Shown: positions 53,149 to 63,408, counted from the first letter of the stretch. The stretch is 64,000 bases of DNA from Paenibacillus sp. DMB20 (GCF_000987955.1 NZ_LAZU01000021.1:1-64000), one strand, 5' to 3'. Notes: generated from the letters alone by a model not told the origin. Numbers and translations are program-made.

Positions 53149-54040
53149 TCATTCCTTCACAGAACCGACCATAGCGCCTTTCGCGAAATGCTTCTGGAGG
53201 AATGGATACACCAACATGATAGGGGTGGTTGCAATGACGATTGCAGCCATTTTCAAGGTTTCCGTCGGCAGCTGCCTGTTCATTTGCATGGATACAGCCT
53301 GACTGCTGCCTCCGCCGCCCATGGTGGTCGGGTCGACAAGCATGTTTTGCAACAGCACCTGCAGCGGCCACTTCGACTGATCATTAATGTACATGACGCC
53401 ATTAAAATAAGTGTTCCAGTAGCCGACGGCAAAAAAGAGTCCGAAGGCGACGATAGCAGGAAGCGAGAGCGGAATAATGATTCGCCAGAAAGCGCTGAGT
53501 TCAGTACACCCGTCAATGCGGGCGGCTTCATCGAGACTGTCCGGTATGCTGTCAAAAAAAGCCTTTCATCAAAAGCACGTACCATGCGCTCGTAAGTGTC
53601 GGGAGAATGAGGGACCAGACGCTGTCAATCAACCCCAGGTTTCTCACGACCATATATGCAGGGACAAGCCCCGGCGAAAACAAGAAGGTTACCATGATCA
53701 TGAACATTATTGTTCTGCGGAAACGGAGCCGCCGGCAGGAAAGGGCGTATGCCAGTCCCCCTGTGACAATGAGGCTGAGTGCTGTTCCAACCGTAGCTAG
53801 AAAAGTGCTAACCAGAAAGGAATCCATGAACATGCCGTTTCCCAGCAAGTATTTATAAGCATCCAGTGACCAGTCATGTGGCCACAGAATCAAATCGCGG
53901 GTGTAATATTCCGTTGGATCGGTGAATGAAAGTATGACGGTATAGTATAACGGGAAGAGCATCGCCAAGCTAATCAGGAGCAGTAGCCCGGTGTTGACTA
54001 TGTTAAGCAAGCGATCCTTCCATGACGAATTATAAATCAT
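53149..54040 (-). CDS. carbohydrate ABC transporter permease, LplC/YtcP type (one homopolymer frameshift)
   Basis: ATG start (MIYNSSWKDRLLNI) behind GGAGAGT. Six helices. The EAA region reads LDEAARIDGCTELSAFWRIIIPLSLPAI after the A7 run at 53554-53560 is read as A6 (KGFFDSIPDS); ends QKHFAKGAMVGSVKE, the standard family tail. About 296 residues. Partner of the LplB-type permease 28 bases upstream. Confidence 0.9.
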
Positions 54041-54068
54041 TAGTTGACTCTCCTTTCCAAGCTACCCA

Positions 54069-55028
54069 TTAATACAAGCTCTCTTGGCCGAAGCGTTTGG
54101 CAATCTTGTTCGCGCTGATGACCATGATTAGGCCTACAACCGATTTGAACAGACCGACTGCGGTACTGTAACTGAATTCACCTTGACGGATGCCAACACG
54201 ATATACGTAAGTATCGAATACTTCAGCCACATGGGCTACCGGTGCGTTCATCATTAGATAGATCTGCTCGAAGCCCGTATCCAAGATGCTGCCGAGACGG
54301 AGAATGAGCATAATCATAATGACGTTTCGCATCGCTGGCAGCGTGACATGCCACATTCTGCGGAAGCGTCCGGCTCCATCGAGAACGGCTGCTTCATACA
54401 GTCTGGGATCGACGCCGGCGATGGCGGCAAGGAAGATGATCGTGCCCCAGCCTACCTCTTTCCAGATCGACTGTGCGGTCAGCAAGCCCCAGAAGTAATC
54501 GGGATTGGATAAAATATCGATCGTGTTCTTATCCATTGCGACTAACAGCTTATTGACCAAGCCCTCGGACTGGGAAAACATTAGGTAGGTGAGACCGTAA
54601 ATTAACACCCAGGACAGAAAATGAGGGATATAGACCAGTGACTGTACTGTTCGTTTAAAGAACTGGTTACGGACTTCGTTCAACATAAGCGCAAGGATAA
54701 TCGGCGCCGGGAAAAAGAAAATCAGGTTCAAGAAACTGATGGCCAGCGTATTGCGCAGCAGCATCCAGAAATCGGGATTCGAGAAAAACCGGGTGAAATG
54801 CTCAAATCCGGCCCACTCGCTTCCCGCAATCCCAAGGTACGGGGAGTAATCCTGGAAAGCGATGATTAAATTGGTGATAGGGATGTACTTAAAGATAATG
54901 AAAAACAAAATGCCTGGCAAAGCCAGAAGGTACAGGTACTTATCTCGTTTCAAGTCCGGCCATAACGGTCGTTTGGGTTGTAGCAACTGTGGTTGTTGCA
55001 ACTGTACTTTCGCCTTTGGTGCTCGCAT
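54069..55028 (-). CDS. carbohydrate ABC transporter permease, LplB type
   Basis: Start chosen at the ATG at 55028 (MRAPKAKVQLQQPQL), behind AGAGAGG; the frame is open 15 codons further upstream without a site. About 319 residues. The N-terminal segment is rich in Q/P/L (QQPQLLQPKRPLWPDLKRDK). Membrane helices and EAA loop LYEAAVLDGAGRFRRMWHVTLP fit LplB. First gene of a minus-strand operon with lplC-like, binding protein and the broken Gfo gene; divergent from an AraC regulator. Confidence 0.92.
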   Translation of the reverse strand: MRAPKAKVQLQQPQLLQPKRPLWPDLKRDKYLYLLALPGILFFIIFKYIPITNLIIAFQDYSPYLGIAGSEWAGFEHFTRFFSNPDFWMLLRNTLAISFLNLIFFFPAPIILALMLNEVRNQFFKRTVQSLVYIPHFLSWVLIYGLTYLMFSQSEGLVNKLLVAMDKNTIDILSNPDYFWGLLTAQSIWKEVGWGTIIFLAAIAGVDPRLYEAAVLDGAGRFRRMWHVTLPAMRNVIMIMLILRLGSILDTGFEQIYLMMNAPVAHVAEVFDTYVYRVGIRQGEFSYSTAVGLFKSVVGLIMVISANKIAKRFGQESLY

Positions 55029-55349
55029 CTGGCTACCTCTCTTTCCTTGGATCAAAAGTAAACACATAACCAAAATGTAAGGGTTTACAACATTTTCGGC
55101 AATTTGACTTTATTTCAGGCGTGCCAAAAGGCTTTGATATGTTGTTGTTACAAGCTTTTTTCGGATTTCGTTTCAGGCGATTGCACTTTTTTTGACGAGG
55201 GCCTTTTTTTGGGGGATATTGCCGAAAAATCACGTTTTTTTTCTTATTGAAAGCCTTTTCATATCAACTTCATTTCGATATGATGGATTAAAACATGATT
55301 ACGAATTTTCAGCGTTCATCCGAATGGGATACGGTCAGGAGTGAGAGGT
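55029..55349. promoter_or_regulatory. divergent intergenic control region
   Basis: About 320 non-coding bases between the divergent lplB-like and AraC genes, AT-rich with a TTTTTTTGGGGG stretch near 55190-55215 and a TTTACA...TAT-type block near 55085. Promoters of both units must lie here; none is close enough to consensus for me to place. Confidence 0.4.
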
Positions 55350-57689
55350 TTGGGTAAAGAGTGGACGAGGAAACTCGCGTCAAAAGGAATCATGTACTGG
55401 AAAACCATTGCGCTTGCCATATTGCTTACATGCGTTCCGATTTCTTTTGTGAGCTTCATCAGCTGGCATGTCGGTAATCAATACCTCATCAGGCAGCATC
55501 AGCAGAACAATGAAGAACTGGTGAAGGATACTGTGCGGCAAATTGACGAGCAGTTTTCCCAGCTGGTTCAATATGCCCTGCATATGATTTCCAATCCTAT
55601 ACTAAAGCCTTCCCTTGCCGATACGAACTTTGTGGATCAGTTTGAAAAGACGCAGGAATTAAACGATACGCTGTATTTTATCGAGAACGGGGATCCGCTG
55701 ATCGACCAGGCTTACCTGTATGTAGAGAAGCAGAATATGATTATGCAGCCTCTGCTTGGTCTCCGCCCGCTTGATGACCCGGTGGATTCGACTTCCTGGA
55801 AAAACATCATGCATGACGAGAATGGGATTTTCTGGACGAATCATCTGGACCGGCCCTTTCATCAGGGAGGCTCGTCGCATGCAATCGTGGTGAAATTGCC
55901 TTTTAACAGCCAGAAGCCGTACGGGGCGCTTGTTCTGTACATCAACCCCTCTATGGTGAATCTGAATGCCAATTCCGAGCAGGTAGCCTTTGTTCTGGAT
56001 GGGGAAGACACCCTGGTCGCCCAATCCGATGCGAGCAAGCAGTATCCGGAGGTCATTTCCGATATTCAGGAGGCGCTGAGCACCACCAAGCGTTCTTACA
56101 ATACCCAGATGCATTTTCAGCTGCCGGTGAAGAATGACACATTGCTAGTGAGTTCGGTATCTTTTCAGAAATTGGGGGGGATTTGGACCTTTGTCTCAGG
56201 TACTCCTTCCTCCGCAATTACGGCCCCAACAGAGACATACAAACGTGTCGTGCTTATTTATTGGGGCGTTTCCCTGCTGCTGGCTCTTGCCCTGAGCTGG
56301 TTCGCTTCCAAAAGCATGTACAGACCGATCCGCCGGATGGTGGATTTATTCAAAGAGGGCAAATCCGAGACGACGACGGAAAACAACGAACTAAAATATA
56401 TCGAGGAAAAATGGCGACAGTACCGTTCCGTGAACGAAACGCTGCAAAGCAATCTGAACCAGTCCATTCCAAAGGTCCGTGAGGCGCTGATCAACCAATT
56501 TCTATCAGGCCAGGCGGCCCATCTGACGGAATCCGAGATTGCCGAGAAGCTGCAGGGCCTCAAGCTGGATATTACGCAGCAGCATTTTTTCATCATTGTG
56601 TGCCAGCTCCATTCCCTCAGCGAAGATCGCGGCCAGCTAACGTCCAAGGACAGCGAGCTGCTCACTTATGCCGCAGTCAATCTGCTGCATGAAATGTCTG
56701 AGCGTCTGGCTTCCTACGTACATACCATCGATTTTATGGACGGATCCTTCGCCGTCATCGGGTTTGTACCGGCAGCTTCGCCCGTTGAAGATCTGAAGCC
56801 GCCGCTTATGGAATTGAGCAAAGACATGATCGATACGCTTCGGGATGTACTGCATATGCCGGCAACCATCGTCGTAAACGGCCCGGCGGGGGTCTGGACG
56901 GATGTTCCTTACCTACTGGAACAGGCAAGAAGAGCGTTGAGCTATCGCAGCTTTACGTCGGAAAGCCAGCTGCTGGAGGCGGCCGTGGTGCTAAAGCAGT
57001 CGCATCTGGAGGTTAAGTTTCCTTTCGAGCTGGAACAGGAGTTTACGTATACGCTGAACCTGGGTCTTGAAAAAGAGGCTGAGGACATCCTGATCCGGTT
57101 TGTGGAGGCACTTCAAAATGACGGGGCGCCGGAGTGGGTCGTGCATCAAGGTCTGATGCGCCTGAAGAACAGCTTGTACCGTTCCATGCTGCAGTCCAAT
57201 CATAATCCGTACGCGCTGTATGACGGCGTGAAATTGCAAAAGGAGCTTAAGGCGCTGCGGGATTCGCATGCTTGCATAGAGTGGTTCCGCGTCAGCATTA
57301 TCAAGCCGTATATCGAAGTGCTGAACAAAAGCTATCATCAGTCCATGAAGCATATCGTGGATAGAATCATTCAGATGATTAACGAGAATTATATGAGCGA
57401 TCTGTCGCTCGAGACCTTCGCCATGGAAGCGGGCATGAGCGTGTCGCAGCTGAGCAAGGCTTTCAGGCAGATGACGGGCTCAAATTATATCGATTACTTG
57501 ACTGAGATCAAAATGAACCACTGCAAAAAGCTGCTCGTAACTACCGATATGAAGATCAGCGAAATTGCTAAGGCGGTCAGCTATCAGCCACCGTATTTTA
57601 ACCGGATGTTCAAGAAATTGGAGGGGATGACGCCAGGCCAGTACCGGGAGCAATTTAATTCCGTTCATGAGCATAAGAAACAGGCGTAA
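55350..57689 (+). CDS. membrane-anchored AraC-family regulator with Cache-like sensor
   Basis: Start TTG at 55350 fits AGGAG 8 bases upstream better than the GTG at 55341. About 779 residues. Transmembrane helix (IALAILLTCVPISFVSFI), extracytoplasmic sensor of ~250 residues, second helix (VVLIYWGVSLLLALALSWFA) followed by a HAMP-like segment, middle domain, and C-terminal AraC domain (LSLETFAMEAGMSVSQLSKAFRQMTGSNYIDYL; KISEIAKAVSYQPPYFNRMFKKLEGMTPGQYR). It is divergent from the third LplABC operon and likely its activator. Confidence 0.9.
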   Translation: MGKEWTRKLASKGIMYWKTIALAILLTCVPISFVSFISWHVGNQYLIRQHQQNNEELVKDTVRQIDEQFSQLVQYALHMISNPILKPSLADTNFVDQFEKTQELNDTLYFIENGDPLIDQAYLYVEKQNMIMQPLLGLRPLDDPVDSTSWKNIMHDENGIFWTNHLDRPFHQGGSSHAIVVKLPFNSQKPYGALVLYINPSMVNLNANSEQVAFVLDGEDTLVAQSDASKQYPEVISDIQEALSTTKRSYNTQMHFQLPVKNDTLLVSSVSFQKLGGIWTFVSGTPSSAITAPTETYKRVVLIYWGVSLLLALALSWFASKSMYRPIRRMVDLFKEGKSETTTENNELKYIEEKWRQYRSVNETLQSNLNQSIPKVREALINQFLSGQAAHLTESEIAEKLQGLKLDITQQHFFIIVCQLHSLSEDRGQLTSKDSELLTYAAVNLLHEMSERLASYVHTIDFMDGSFAVIGFVPAASPVEDLKPPLMELSKDMIDTLRDVLHMPATIVVNGPAGVWTDVPYLLEQARRALSYRSFTSESQLLEAAVVLKQSHLEVKFPFELEQEFTYTLNLGLEKEAEDILIRFVEALQNDGAPEWVVHQGLMRLKNSLYRSMLQSNHNPYALYDGVKLQKELKALRDSHACIEWFRVSIIKPYIEVLNKSYHQSMKHIVDRIIQMINENYMSDLSLETFAMEAGMSVSQLSKAFRQMTGSNYIDYLTEIKMNHCKKLLVTTDMKISEIAKAVSYQPPYFNRMFKKLEGMTPGQYREQFNSVHEHKKQA

Positions 57690-57786
57690 GGCTACCGCTC
57701 GCTCCTTTTTTTAAACAAAATTTAAATTTCCGCTCCCCTTACTTTTAACCTCTATCAACTAGGATAGATGATGAGGTGAGAGGAAA

Positions 57787-57974
57787 ATGAAAAAATATCG
57801 TACAAACCAAAAAGAAAAAAGTTTAGATTTTGGAAGTTAACTGGATATACATTTATAATCATCGAAGCCATACTCTTAAGTTGGATCGCTTACCACCATG
57901 TCATGTCGATGGTTGAACAGAATAAATACCCAGCGTTAGGGCAATTGGTAGAAGTGGATGATAAGAAATTATAA
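57787..57974 (+). pseudogene. alpha/beta-hydrolase N-terminal fragment
   Basis: ATG behind GAGAGGAAA. MKKYRTNQKEK, then (after restoring one A in the run near 57820) FRFWKLTGYTFIIIEAILLSWIAYHHVMSMVEQNKYPALGQLVEVDDKKL, a membrane anchor and the start of a prolyl-iminopeptidase-like hydrolase. It stops at 57974 where the convergent copper-amine-oxidase-N gene begins to overlap, so the catalytic domain is missing. Confidence 0.65.
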
Positions 57975-58691
57975 ACCTCTTGAAGCACGAAGGTAGATGT
58001 CGCATTCTTTTTTTGAACCAATCTCCATAATCCTTGACTTTATATATTTTCCATTCCTTCACGTTTTTCGGATTCTGCACGCCAATTTGAAGATCGGAAG
58101 AGCTTTTCTCATCAATGTAAAATAAAATGTCTTTGCCTGCAGGGGCATTTTCACCAAGCTGTGGCACATAAGCAGGCTGAACAAGTCTTACAAAAAAAGG
58201 AACGGGTTTTAGCAGTTTGTTCTTTAGTTGTTTCGCTGCTTTTCAGAACAGGGATTTGATCTGCCGTTTTCACGGTTGTATCTGCTTCTAAGTCCGTGCT
58301 TAACAGTCCACGATAAACTTCATTATAAAGCGTGGTTAAATGATACAAAAAAGGCTCGATTTGCATCTTTCGCCACATCGGCATTTTCGGGATTGGGCGT
58401 AATAAAGATATCCTTTCCGCGTTGAAGAACGAGTCTTTCAATGGACTTCTCCTTTTTCCTTTCCTCGACCGTTACGGTTTTTGTTTCCGAATCCCACTCC
58501 ACTTGTTGATGCAAATTTTCAGCAATGACCCTCAGTGGAACGAAAGTCTTCCCATCGATCATTTTCACTTGCTCCGTTGTATTTATGGTTTTACCGTGAA
58601 TCTTTAAGGTAAATCCGTCCGCAGCATGGGCAATCTGAACCGCTCCCAGAACCAATAAAGCTGCGCCTACAGTAACCCATCTTTTTTTCAC
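57969..58691 (-). CDS. secreted copper-amine-oxidase-N domain protein (three homopolymer frameshifts)
   Basis: Signal peptide MKKRWVTVGAALLVLGAVQIAHAA. The stalk domain follows: TLKIHGKTINTTEQVKMIDGKTFVPLRVIAENL...VEWDSETKTVTV, a wall-associated module common in Paenibacillus. The rest includes NEVYRGLLSTDLEADTTVK, PAYVPQLGENAPAGKDILFYIDEKSSSDL and KNVKEWKIYKVKDYGDWF. The frame needs one base fewer at the A6 run 58347-58352, the A7 run 58192-58198 and the T7 run 58008-58014; it then runs to a TAA at 57969, ~240 residues. Function beyond wall association unknown. Confidence 0.8.
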
Positions 58692-59018
58692 AATCCTTAT
58701 CTCCTTTAAGGGTTATTTGATTTTGGCTCCACATGCCATCTAACCTTGTCATCATCATTTCCAACGCGGATTCTTTATATAAAACACCTTGGTTTTGAAA
58801 AAGTTATGTTTTTCTTTACTGTCTTTAGAATAAAAGATTGCTGCCGAGAAGATCGGAAATTTGCTGTAAGATGTCGTTAGCATCGGTAGAGGAGGGAGGC
58901 GCGGCCGCAGGACAATCAACATGCTTTTCCAAGGCCCACAGCAGAGAGAAGCAAACATGAAGTGTGGGGCAAGCTCTCCCTACAGCTAATGTTATGGATG
59001 CCTTACTTTAGGAAAGGT
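58692..59018. other. intergenic stretch, no gene recognised
   Basis: Short frames only. Its 59005-59040 part matches 17405-17440 (shared AAGGTCTATTTTTCAGGAACGAG), the 3' flank of the duplicated XRE-TPR gene. A G/C-rich patch near 58885-58905 includes a NotI-like GCGGCCGC. Confidence 0.4.
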
Positions 59019-60231
59019 CTATTTTTCAGGAACGAGAATCCTCTTACTTTTTTGTTCACTTCGTATTGCTGCATATCTTTGCAGAACGGAATAGCTTAAT
59101 TTAGATCGGATATGCTCTATCGTCGTGCAGCATCTTGCGATGTTAACAGAACTATTGATGCGATATGAAACTTCCAAACCGTCCAATATATATTGGATTC
59201 CTTTGAGTATGTTATTCCTCCGTAAATAATATTCTCCGATATCGGTCAGGAAATTGGCGAAGCGGTCATCTATAAGGTGTCCGGGATAACTTCCGACTGT
59301 TCCCCCTCGATGAAGATGTTCCCTGATCAAACCCTCAAACCTTTCTAGATATCTTTCAATTTCAAAATGAAACATGTTAGCCGCTTGAATGATTTTAAAT
59401 AAAGCTCTTAGTACTTCGTTCTCCCTGGAAGATACATACTCAATGTATGGTTCTAGCACTTCTATGTTGCCTTTCATCAGTTCATATAGATAACGATTGC
59501 CTCTAGCCCATTCACAGAACTGCTCTTTGGTTCGTTCGGCAGTTTCATCTGATTCTATAATCCAGCTTTGATCCTCATAACAGGATAAATAATAGAGTGC
59601 TTGATCATAATCATCATTATCGGCAGCTATGGAGCCTAACAGCAAATCGGAGTATAAAATGTAACCGAACAATGGCTTGGCTGGCTGCGTATGTTTCCTG
59701 TTCGACCTGTTTTGGTCATGTTTCTGGGCATACAGCATTCTGGCGATGCGTCCCATTTCTAGGGCATAAGTTTTTGCCTTATTCCACTTACGTAAGGACA
59801 AAAACGTGTTGGTCAGATCCTTTAAAGCATCTAATTGTACTTTATCGGGCACTCGCTGAATATAAGATTCAAACTGTATGGCGCAGTCCAGATTATTTTC
59901 TTGATCCATCATCATATCAATAGCCTGAACGATGCAGTCAAGTTTTCCTAATTCGGCACATCGCATGATAAACGGGCCTAGTCGTCTCCAATTAGGAGAT
60001 GATTCATTTACATATAAAGAATAAAAATATCCTTCTTCTAAATTCATGGCTCTTGTTATTAAATCAAGATTTGAAAGAGACATTGGCTGTTGCCCATTGA
60101 TGAATCGACTGAGCGTTCCCGAATTAATCCCTGATTTATTTGCAAAAGAGGAAATGCTTAAATTTTTCTTTCTTCAAGTAACGTAATAGTTCCGTGCTGA
60201 TCGTTATGTCTGTAGGTACCAGTGATATCAC
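59019..60231 (-). CDS. XRE-family regulator with TPR-like sensor domain (one homopolymer frameshift)
   Basis: The long frame starts inside the gene at MSLSNLDL. Reading the T5 run at 60162-60166 as T4 adds an N-terminal helix-turn-helix on the minus strand: LLRYLKKENLSISSFANKSGINSGTLSRFINGQQP. The rest (~350 residues) is helical with TPR-like repeats (YEDQSWIIESDETAERTKEQF, RGNRYLYELMKGNIEVLEPYIEYVSSRENE). GGAGGTGA lies at 60228-60235, but the start codon is uncertain (CTG at 60222 or GTG at 60231). Related Paenibacillus regulators may sense peptides. A decayed second copy lies at 17405-17805. Confidence 0.8.
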
Positions 60232-60501
60232 CTCCAGATTTATATTCCATATTAAGGGAAATAACTTATATAAGTAATTTAATGTGTGTTAAACCATTGA
60301 TCAATAGCTTTTATAAGATATGGGCAGGTGAATTTTATTTTAGAATTGAGCCACCCATTAAGATTTGATCGCTATTAGATCCTGCTGTCTTTATGCAAAA
60401 TGCTCAATTATGACAATGATGAATAAATTCAGGACCTTGGAATGTTTTCCAATTATTTGTATTTGGGTATAATTTGCTTAGCAAATAATGGAGTGATAAA
60501 A

Positions 60502-61428
60502 ATGCCCAAAATCCAGGTTCCACCCGAGTTGCTGATTCAAGTCGCTGAGAAGTTCCGTATAGAGTCCCTGCAAATGGAATGGAGAATAAGTTCACTGGAC
60601 CATCAAATGAATACCATGCTGATGTGGGAGGGAACGACGCGGCAGCGTTTTTTTTGAAGACTTTTTATAGAGCCCGCAGTGAAATGACCCGGACGATTGA
60701 GCATATGAGATCAATTAGTGATGAATTAAAAACGCATTGCCTATAGATTTATATTAGTAGATGAAGAGCTATTACCTCTTGCACTGGTAGGCAGCAAAGA
60801 GGAGCCCAAGACTTGGCTTGAAGAGGCCTGGGGTAGCTTGAAAGAATTAGGAAACGGAATAATGGCTGCTTCTAATGAGAGATATGATAAACGGTATTCT
60901 TCGGTGTGGAGCTTTTTGGATTACTGGACAGCTGGTATACCTAAAGGTGCTTACCAAGGTTATGTGGAAAGAGCTGATAAGCTATTTGATTCCCCGAATG
61001 ACTTCGCCAATGGTATGACTTTTGGAGTACATGGAACTTTTAGAGAAGCCATTTTTCCTACAAATGCATGGTCTACAGAACATGTTGCTAGTATTATTGG
61101 AGCAGCAGGAATTGCTACGGGTGCAACAGTACCTCTTATGAAACCGAAAGATTTATTGAGTCCAAGGGTTAAGTATGAAGTTAGAAGAGGTAATGATGGA
61201 TTGAAGCATGGTGGAGATGGAGGGGGGAACGCCGAAGGCTGATGGGGTCGGAGATGCTAAAGTATATGATACAGTTCCTAATGATTCATATGCATATCGG
61301 GAATATAAAAAAAACATTGATGAAAGATGATATTATTAGTAATTCAGAAAAAAATTATTAATGGAGCAGAGTTTTGGGATCAAAAGGCTATAAAACATAT
61401 TGACGAAGAATGGTTCAGATATAAATGA
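60502..61428 (+). CDS. WXG100-headed candidate polymorphic toxin (several homopolymer frameshifts)
   Basis: ATG at 60502 behind GGAGTGAT. MPKIQVPPELLIQVAEKFRIESLQ...MLMWEGTTRQRFFEDFYRARSEM is a WXG100/ESX-like helical hairpin (WEG motif), so secretion by a type VII system is likely. Next comes VDEELLPLALVGSKEEPKTWLEE and a ~120-residue linker (AYQGYVERADKLFDSPNDFANGM, HVASIIGAAGIATGATVPLMKPKDLLSPRV), then a short C-terminus (AYREYKKTLMKDDIISN, INGAEFWDQKAIKHIDEEWFRY). Extra bases in runs at 60648-60655 (T8), 60728-60732 (A5), 61222-61227 (G6), 61308-61315 (A8) and 61349-61355 (A7) must be removed to join the frame. The toxin fold is not recognised. Confidence 0.65.
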
Positions 61429-61638
61429 CTGGTGGAAAATGGAGTCAAAAATATTCATATAGTACAGAGTTTGGCGAGGGAAAAATTCATTATTATCAGA
61501 ATGTTAAGACTGGTGAAATAAGTTCATTTGATAGTAAACTAAAAGTACCAAAACCCAAAAGACTTTAGGACAGATACAAAAGATTTATTTTGGATTATAG
61601 ATCTAGATGAAAATTTCATTCCTACGAAAATGAGGTGA
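61425..61638 (+). CDS. small protein after, or end of, the WXG-headed toxin
   Basis: The ATG at 61425 overlaps the TGA of the upstream frame (ATGA). It reads TGGKWSQKYSYSTEFGEGKIHYYQNVKTGEISSFDSKLKVPKP, and, with one A less at 61557-61560, DFRTDTKDLFWIIDLDENFIPTKMR, ~70 residues. Either it is a separate coupled gene, or the overlap is another frameshift and these residues are the toxin's C-terminal end (IHYYQN...TGEI resembles toxin-type beta strands). I cannot decide between these. Confidence 0.5.
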
Positions 61639-61642
61639 GATA

Positions 61643-62264
61643 ATGCGAGTAAAGTGTATAGAAAATAGCAATAAGCCTAATTTAACTATAAATAAAATAT
61701 ATACAGTTTATGAAGGTGAGTTCATAGCAGATGCTTATGAAAGACTGTATATTATGTTTAAAATTCAAAATGATTACGGAAGTGTAATTCCGTATGATGC
61801 AAAGTATTTTGAAATCAGTTCAGATAAAAATCCTAATTATTTTGAAAAAGAAATATCAGAAAATAAGTATAGGTTTACTCATAAATTTATTAGTTATGAC
61901 AAGTTTTGGTCAATGCTATATGATGAAGCAGGTACTTCAGTAGATGATTTTAGGAGTGCAAAGAAAGATATATACAAATTAGAAATGAGCAGAGAAGAAA
62001 TATGTGAAATAATAAAGGGAGATAATCAAGATGAACTAGACATTATATTTGAGTTATTGTTAGAAACAAAGGATAGTAACTTTATTGAAGAGGTTATTAG
62101 GTTATCACATAGGGAAATGAATAAACGTATGTTTAATCAAAATGTAGAAACAGCATTTTTGTATTTGAGTGAATTTAAAAATGATTATGTTAATAACTTT
62201 TTTTATCGAATACTTATCTGAAAATGAAAAGGGAAATGAAAAACTAGATAAAAATCGTAAGTGA
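61643..62264 (+). CDS. probable immunity protein for the upstream toxin (one homopolymer frameshift)
   Basis: ATG 4-5 bases after GAGGTGAG. About 206 residues once the T7 run at 62198-62204 is read as T6 (NNFFIEYLSENEKGNEKLDKNRK, then stop). The N-terminal ~65 residues (MRVKCIENSNKPNLTINKIYTVYEGE...IPYDAKYFEI) resemble a small SH3-like barrel seen in some immunity and hypothetical proteins. The rest is acidic and helical (DEAGTSVDDFRSAKKDIYKL, LLETKDSNFIEEVIRLSHREM). Low GC, acidic composition and position after a toxin gene point to immunity; this is inference. Confidence 0.6.
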
Positions 62265-62274
62265 CTATTTTAAC

Positions 62275-62990
62275 AGTTAAGAGTGACGAGTCTGTAAAAT
62301 AGTCTGTGTAAACTCCCAAATCTATATGGAAAGTAATGGAAATGTTGGGAGAGCACATGGGACTTTGGACAAAAGAGCAATTGCGAGCCTTTATTAAGGA
62401 GAATAAGCTGGTAACAGCACAGGACGCGCAGAACGCTTTGAAAGAGCTGTTTGCAGAGACAATTCAGGAGATGCTCGAGACAGAACTCGATACGCATCTA
62501 GGTTATGAGAAGCATGAAGTTAAAGCCAAGGTGACGCCAATAGCCGGAATGGCAAGAGCAAAAAGACGGTGGTCAGCAAATACGGAGAGCAGGAAATAGC
62601 GGTCCCCGGGATCGGTTGGTGAGTTGAGCCCCTGGTGGTACAGAAGCATCAGAAGAACGTGACAGGCATTGAAGACCAGATCATCGCCCTTTACGCCAAA
62701 GGTGTCAGCACAAGGGAGGTTCAGGACCATCCCCAGAACCTGTACGGCATCGAAGTCTCGCCCACGCTCATTTCCAACGTCACGAACAAAATCGTACCAC
62801 TCATTAAGGAATGGCAGAATCGTCCTCTCCAAGGAGTGTACGCTGTTGTGTACATGGATGCGATTCACTTCAAAGTAAAGCAGGACGGGGCCATTGTAAA
62901 CAAGGCTGCCTACATGGTCATCGGGATTGATCTGAGGGAACAAAGATGTGCTATGTCTGGGGTTAGAACGAAGGGATAGGGGGAGATGGA
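62275..62990 (+). mobile_element. IS256-family (mutator-type) remnant
   Basis: Left part starts near GAGTCTGTAAAATAGTCTGTGTAA, an IS256-like end. The transposase begins MGLWTKEQLRAFIKENKLVTAQDAQNALKELFAETIQEMLETELDTHLGYEKH, changes frame near 62540, and continues KHQKNVTGIEDQIIALYAKGVSTREVQDHPQNLYGIEVSPTLISNVTNKIVPLIKEWQNRPLQGVYAVVYMDAIHFKVKQDG, which includes the first catalytic Asp (MDAIHF). It breaks off at ~62960, so the last ~45 percent including the other catalytic residues is missing. Confidence 0.85.
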
Positions 62991-63082
62991 CATCAAGTTC
63001 AGCACATGGGAGTCTACTAGGATTCTTCCAGGCTATCATTGGTGCTCACTCGTCTTTTGAATATCTTGGAGATTTTTCTGTG

Positions 63083-63113
63083 TTTACAAAACTGGGTAAT
63101 AATATGGTACAAT
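63083..63113 (+). promoter_or_regulatory. promoter of the antitoxin RNA
   Basis: TTTACA/TTACAA near 63083-63089 and TACAAT at 63108-63113, with an extended -10 (TGG before TACAAT). Spacing 18-19 bases. It points towards the type I toxin gene on the other strand. Confidence 0.6.
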
Positions 63114-63119
63114 ATGTAT

Positions 63120-63245
63120 ATAATAAAGAGGAGCGAAGATGCTGGAACATCCTCACTCCTAACAACAGCCGCTTTTAAGGGCGGTAGGCTGTACAAGGTT
63201 CAGAAATAGGTCGTCACCCTTGCCTAGGGCGGCCTATTTCTTTTT
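63120..63245 (+). ncRNA. antitoxin RNA of a type I toxin-antitoxin system
   Basis: Predicted transcript from the 63083 promoter to the shared terminator. It includes GAGGAGCGAAGATGCTGG, hairpin-forming CAGCCGCTTTTAAGGGCGGTAGGCTG, and 3' bases complementary to the end of the toxin mRNA. This fits the SR4/BsrG-type layout, where toxin and antitoxin RNAs are convergent and overlap at their 3' ends. Length and ends are estimates. Confidence 0.65.
63203..63245. terminator. shared bidirectional terminator of toxin and antitoxin RNAs
   Basis: 11-bp stem GAAATAGGTCG/CGGCCTATTTC (one G-U) with an inner CCCT/AGGG helix, then TTTTT on the plus strand. The toxin stop codon lies inside its 3' arm. Confidence 0.8.
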
Positions 63246-63347
63246 GTTTTGGTTCAATGCTAAGACAATCGTTACGACCAACCCGATCAGCGTCACAAGC
63301 AGCGAACCGAATTGGATCATTAATGTCAGAGCATCCTTAACCTCCAC
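63234..63347 (-). CDS. holin-like type I toxin, 37-residue membrane peptide
   Basis: GTG start seven to eight bases after AAGGGAGGTGATG. Product MEVKDALTLMIQFGSLLVTL, then IGLVVTIVLALNQNKKK: polar N-terminus, one hydrophobic helix and a lysine tail. This is the layout and sequence style of Hol_Tox/BsrG/TxpA-like type I toxins, which damage or depolarise the membrane. An opposing RNA promoter and a shared terminator overlap its 3' end, the expected antisense control. A -10 box TATAAT (63419-63414, minus, extended TGG) lies ~70 bases upstream. Confidence 0.82.
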   Translation of the reverse strand: MEVKDALTLMIQFGSLLVTLIGLVVTIVLALNQNKKK

Positions 63348-63408
63348 TAGGCATCACCTCCCTTCAGGGAGACTAGCCGACCGCCCATACTAGCCATTCT
63401 GTTGTTAT

